Of a stretch of 64,000 bases of DNA, positions 62,241 through 64,000 are shown piece after piece (within the stretch, counting starts at the first letter, position 1; every line of letters starts with the position of its first letter). The notes below the pieces were generated by a model. The model was not told where the DNA came from. It searched no databases and saw only the letters and a program-made list of their open reading frames with translations. A program made the translations under genes and the position numbers. The DNA is from CAYNRA01 sp046293395 (lineage in GTDB: Bacteria; Bacteroidota; Bacteroidia; Cytophagales; Spirosomataceae), in the NCBI GenBank assembly GCA_046293395.1, contig JBKBOU010000001.1, positions 124,001 to 188,000 on the forward strand, given 5' to 3'.

Positions 62241-63905
62241 GTGAATAGATTGACTCAATTAAATAAGATAAAAACGACTGATTACTTTGATGTTTGTGTC
62301 ATCGGAGGTGGTGCAAGTGGGGCAGGAGTTGCGCTAGATGCCACGCTAAGAGGATATAAAGTCATTTTAATTGAAAAAAATGATTTTGGTGGTGAAACTT
62401 CTTCGCGCTCCACAAAACTGATTCACGGGGGGGTTCGGTATTTAGAACAAGCCGTAAAAAAATTTGATTTTGGTCAGCTCAAACAGGTCAGACACGGCTT
62501 AGCGGAACGTCGTTTTTTGCTTCAAAATGCACCCCATCTTACCAAGCCACTCGCGATTGTAACTCCGGTATTCCATTGGTTAGAAGGACTTTATTATTCA
62601 ATTGGTCTAAAAATATACGGTTTATTTAGTCAAGATGCGGCTTTTCCTTCTTCAAAGTGGCTTTCCAAAAAGCAAACGCTGGAGTTTATTCCAACACTGT
62701 CCAATCGTTTGCAAAGTGCGGTAATGTATTACGATGGACAACTCGATGACGCGCGTTATACGCTGGCATTGGTGCAATCAGCAGAAAAAAACGGTGCTGT
62801 TGTCCTCAATCATGCTGCTGTTACGTCTTTTGAGATAGATGAAAAGGGAAAATTATCCGGTGCGAAAGTTGTTGATGCCTTGGCAGAAAAGGAAGTCCAA
62901 ATAAATGCCCGTGTTTTTGTGAATTGTACAGGGCCTTTCGCTGACACGATTCGACTCATGGCAAATCCGAACGAACAACCCCGCATTCGACCAAGTAAAG
63001 GAGTTCATATTGTGCTACCTTCTCGTTTTTTGGCAAGTGAGAAAGCTGTTCTCATTCCGAAAACAAAAGATGGACGACTTATTTTTGTTATCCCCTTTCA
63101 ACACAAGGTTTTGATTGGTACAACAGATACACCCTACGAGAATACAGAAAATGAACCCATTTTGGAGGAGGAAGAAGTTTCGTATTTATTGGAAACTGTC
63201 GCCCCTTATTTTACTCAACAACCAACGAAAAATGAGGTTGAGGCTGGTTTTGGTGGACTTCGACCGTTGATTTCAGCTAAAAGTAGAGAGGGAAAACAAA
63301 CCAAAACACTGCTGCGTGATCATGAAGTAGAGGGGGATACGAAGTCCGGATTAATCAGTCTTTTAGGTGGAAAATGGACAACCTACCGGCTCATGGCGGA
63401 GGATACAACCCATGCTATTGATACTTTTCTGAAGAAGGGAGGAATAAAACCGTGTCAAACCAAAAATTTTCGATTAGTTGGTGCGCAAAATCTCCAATTT
63501 GATGTAGCGCACTCCCTTGATATGGGTGGTTCTCTTGGCTTAACAAAGGAAGAGTGCTTGGAAATGTATCAACGGTACGGAGACCAATTGGATGTTCTTT
63601 GGCAGATTATGCAAGAAGATACCTCGTATTTGGATAAACTACACCCTGCTTTTACTTATAGACTTGGTGAAGTCGTGTATGCGAGCAGATACGAAATGGC
63701 AATGACTTTGCGAGACTTTTTTGCCCGTCGGATTCGACTTGAAATACTGGATTGGTCGGCGGTGAAGGAGTCTATGCGGCAAGTTGCCGATGTGATGGGC
63801 AAGGAGTTGGGCTGGGCTTTAGAAACGAAGGAATTAGAAATAAATAGGTATGAAAGTCTTTTAAGCGACTTCGAGGTGTCTGCTTCTATCAAGGACAAAC
63901 AGTAA
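62241..63905 (+). CDS. glpD: Glycerol-3-phosphate dehydrogenase/oxidase
   Basis: An FAD enzyme that oxidises glycerol-3-phosphate to dihydroxyacetone phosphate and feeds electrons to quinones. The 554-aa protein has the FAD motif VCVIGGGASGAGVALDATLR (about 18-37), RSTKLIHGGVRYLEQAV (about 55-72), the substrate region VIPFQHKVLIGTTDTPYEN and the C-terminal DAO_C domain. It starts with a GTG at 62241, as no ATG is nearby. It is a single gene with no glycerol transporter or kinase next to it. Confidence 0.95.
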   Translation: MNRLTQLNKIKTTDYFDVCVIGGGASGAGVALDATLRGYKVILIEKNDFGGETSSRSTKLIHGGVRYLEQAVKKFDFGQLKQVRHGLAERRFLLQNAPHLTKPLAIVTPVFHWLEGLYYSIGLKIYGLFSQDAAFPSSKWLSKKQTLEFIPTLSNRLQSAVMYYDGQLDDARYTLALVQSAEKNGAVVLNHAAVTSFEIDEKGKLSGAKVVDALAEKEVQINARVFVNCTGPFADTIRLMANPNEQPRIRPSKGVHIVLPSRFLASEKAVLIPKTKDGRLIFVIPFQHKVLIGTTDTPYENTENEPILEEEEVSYLLETVAPYFTQQPTKNEVEAGFGGLRPLISAKSREGKQTKTLLRDHEVEGDTKSGLISLLGGKWTTYRLMAEDTTHAIDTFLKKGGIKPCQTKNFRLVGAQNLQFDVAHSLDMGGSLGLTKEECLEMYQRYGDQLDVLWQIMQEDTSYLDKLHPAFTYRLGEVVYASRYEMAMTLRDFFARRIRLEILDWSAVKESMRQVADVMGKELGWALETKELEINRYESLLSDFEVSASIKDKQ

Positions 63906-63923
63906 TTTCAGAACGAAATTATG

Positions 63924-63931
63924 TATGTTTG
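63924..63931 (+). promoter_or_regulatory. Candidate -7 element upstream of the last gene
   Basis: TATGTTTG matches TAnnTTTG and is 44 bases before the ATG at 63975. No -33 TTG was found at 19-21 bp. Confidence 0.35.
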
Positions 63932-63974
63932 CGTTTCTGTTTATAATTAATCTAAATTAACAGCAACAAAAAGT

Positions 63975-64000
63975 ATGGTATTGTCGGAGTTAAAGTTGGG
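63975..64000 (+). CDS. Start of a gene cut by the window end, possibly FeoA-like
   Basis: An ATG at 63975 opens a frame reading MVLSELKLG to the end of the window. This resembles the beginning of FeoA-type SH3 proteins of ferrous-iron uptake, but nine residues are too few to be sure. Confidence 0.3.

Noticed and set aside
1..64000. CRISPR array, prophage, insertion sequence, tRNA or rRNA
   Set aside because: No regular repeats with spacers, transposase or phage genes, or tRNA/rRNA-like sequences were seen on reading both strands; short elements could still be missed by eye.

Overview
The window is chromosomal DNA of a Bacteroidota bacterium, most likely in or near the Cytophagales. The evidence is a SusC/SusD outer-membrane pair, Bacteroidota-type small families (DUF2452, DUF3109, DUF4494, DUF2805, DUF2256, DUF5522), intergenic signals that fit the phylum's promoter pattern (TTG or TTTG, 19-20 bp, TAnnTTTG), few Shine-Dalgarno sequences, and classical menaquinone genes (menB, menE, menF). 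I found no tRNA, rRNA, transposase, phage gene or CRISPR array. Almost all of the window is core or housekeeping chromosome.

Layout. 1-4715: end of gatB, then infC, thrS and a TPR lipoprotein gene. 4823-8122: a secreted protein of unknown function, an EVE-domain protein, menB and a DUF2452 protein. 8369-10706: a Rieske lipoprotein, menE and an unknown partner gene. 10802-19108: a large PIG-L-type deacetylase, an SGNH esterase, an acyltransferase, an SDR, a DUF4494 protein and an RsmF-like rRNA methyltransferase. 19196-29303: eight minus-strand genes that look like one operon: a DUF2064 transferase, an ArsS-like radical SAM/Cys-rich protein, SusC, SusD, a sodium/solute symporter, a metallophosphoesterase, a DUF502 membrane protein and an unknown secreted protein. 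29439-35431: a TPR protein, an Lrp regulator, DUF2805 and DUF2256 genes, an alkyltransferase-like protein, DUF3109, a LysM lytic transglycosylase and an O-methyltransferase. 35602-40658: infB, nusA and rimP with a clear promoter and a terminator-like leader hairpin. 40905-48424: an EEP phosphatase, NAD synthetase, a tiny DUF5522 gene, rpmB, purine nucleoside phosphorylase, an AraC regulator and aroA. 48471-53013: leucine (isovalerate) catabolism as two divergent units. 53041-64000: folD and a small kinase, a WecA/MraY-like transferase, a thioesterase, a PAP2-like protein, rpoN, menF with cytochrome c maturation genes (ccmB, ccmC, ccmD, ccmE), glpD, and the start of one more gene.

The best candidate for an undescribed system is the 19-29 kb operon. 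It joins a TonB-dependent SusCD importer and a symporter to an ArsS-like radical SAM enzyme, its usual glycosyltransferase partner and a phosphoesterase with a changed metal motif. Other points worth a second look are a CcmE with Cys in place of the heme-binding His, an MGMT homologue whose active-site Cys is Ala, an attenuator-like leader before rimP-nusA-infB, a hairpin touching the menE start codon, and a perfect 20-bp palindrome upstream of aroA. Two genes shorter than 60 codons (DUF2256 and DUF5522) are easily missed by automated calling.
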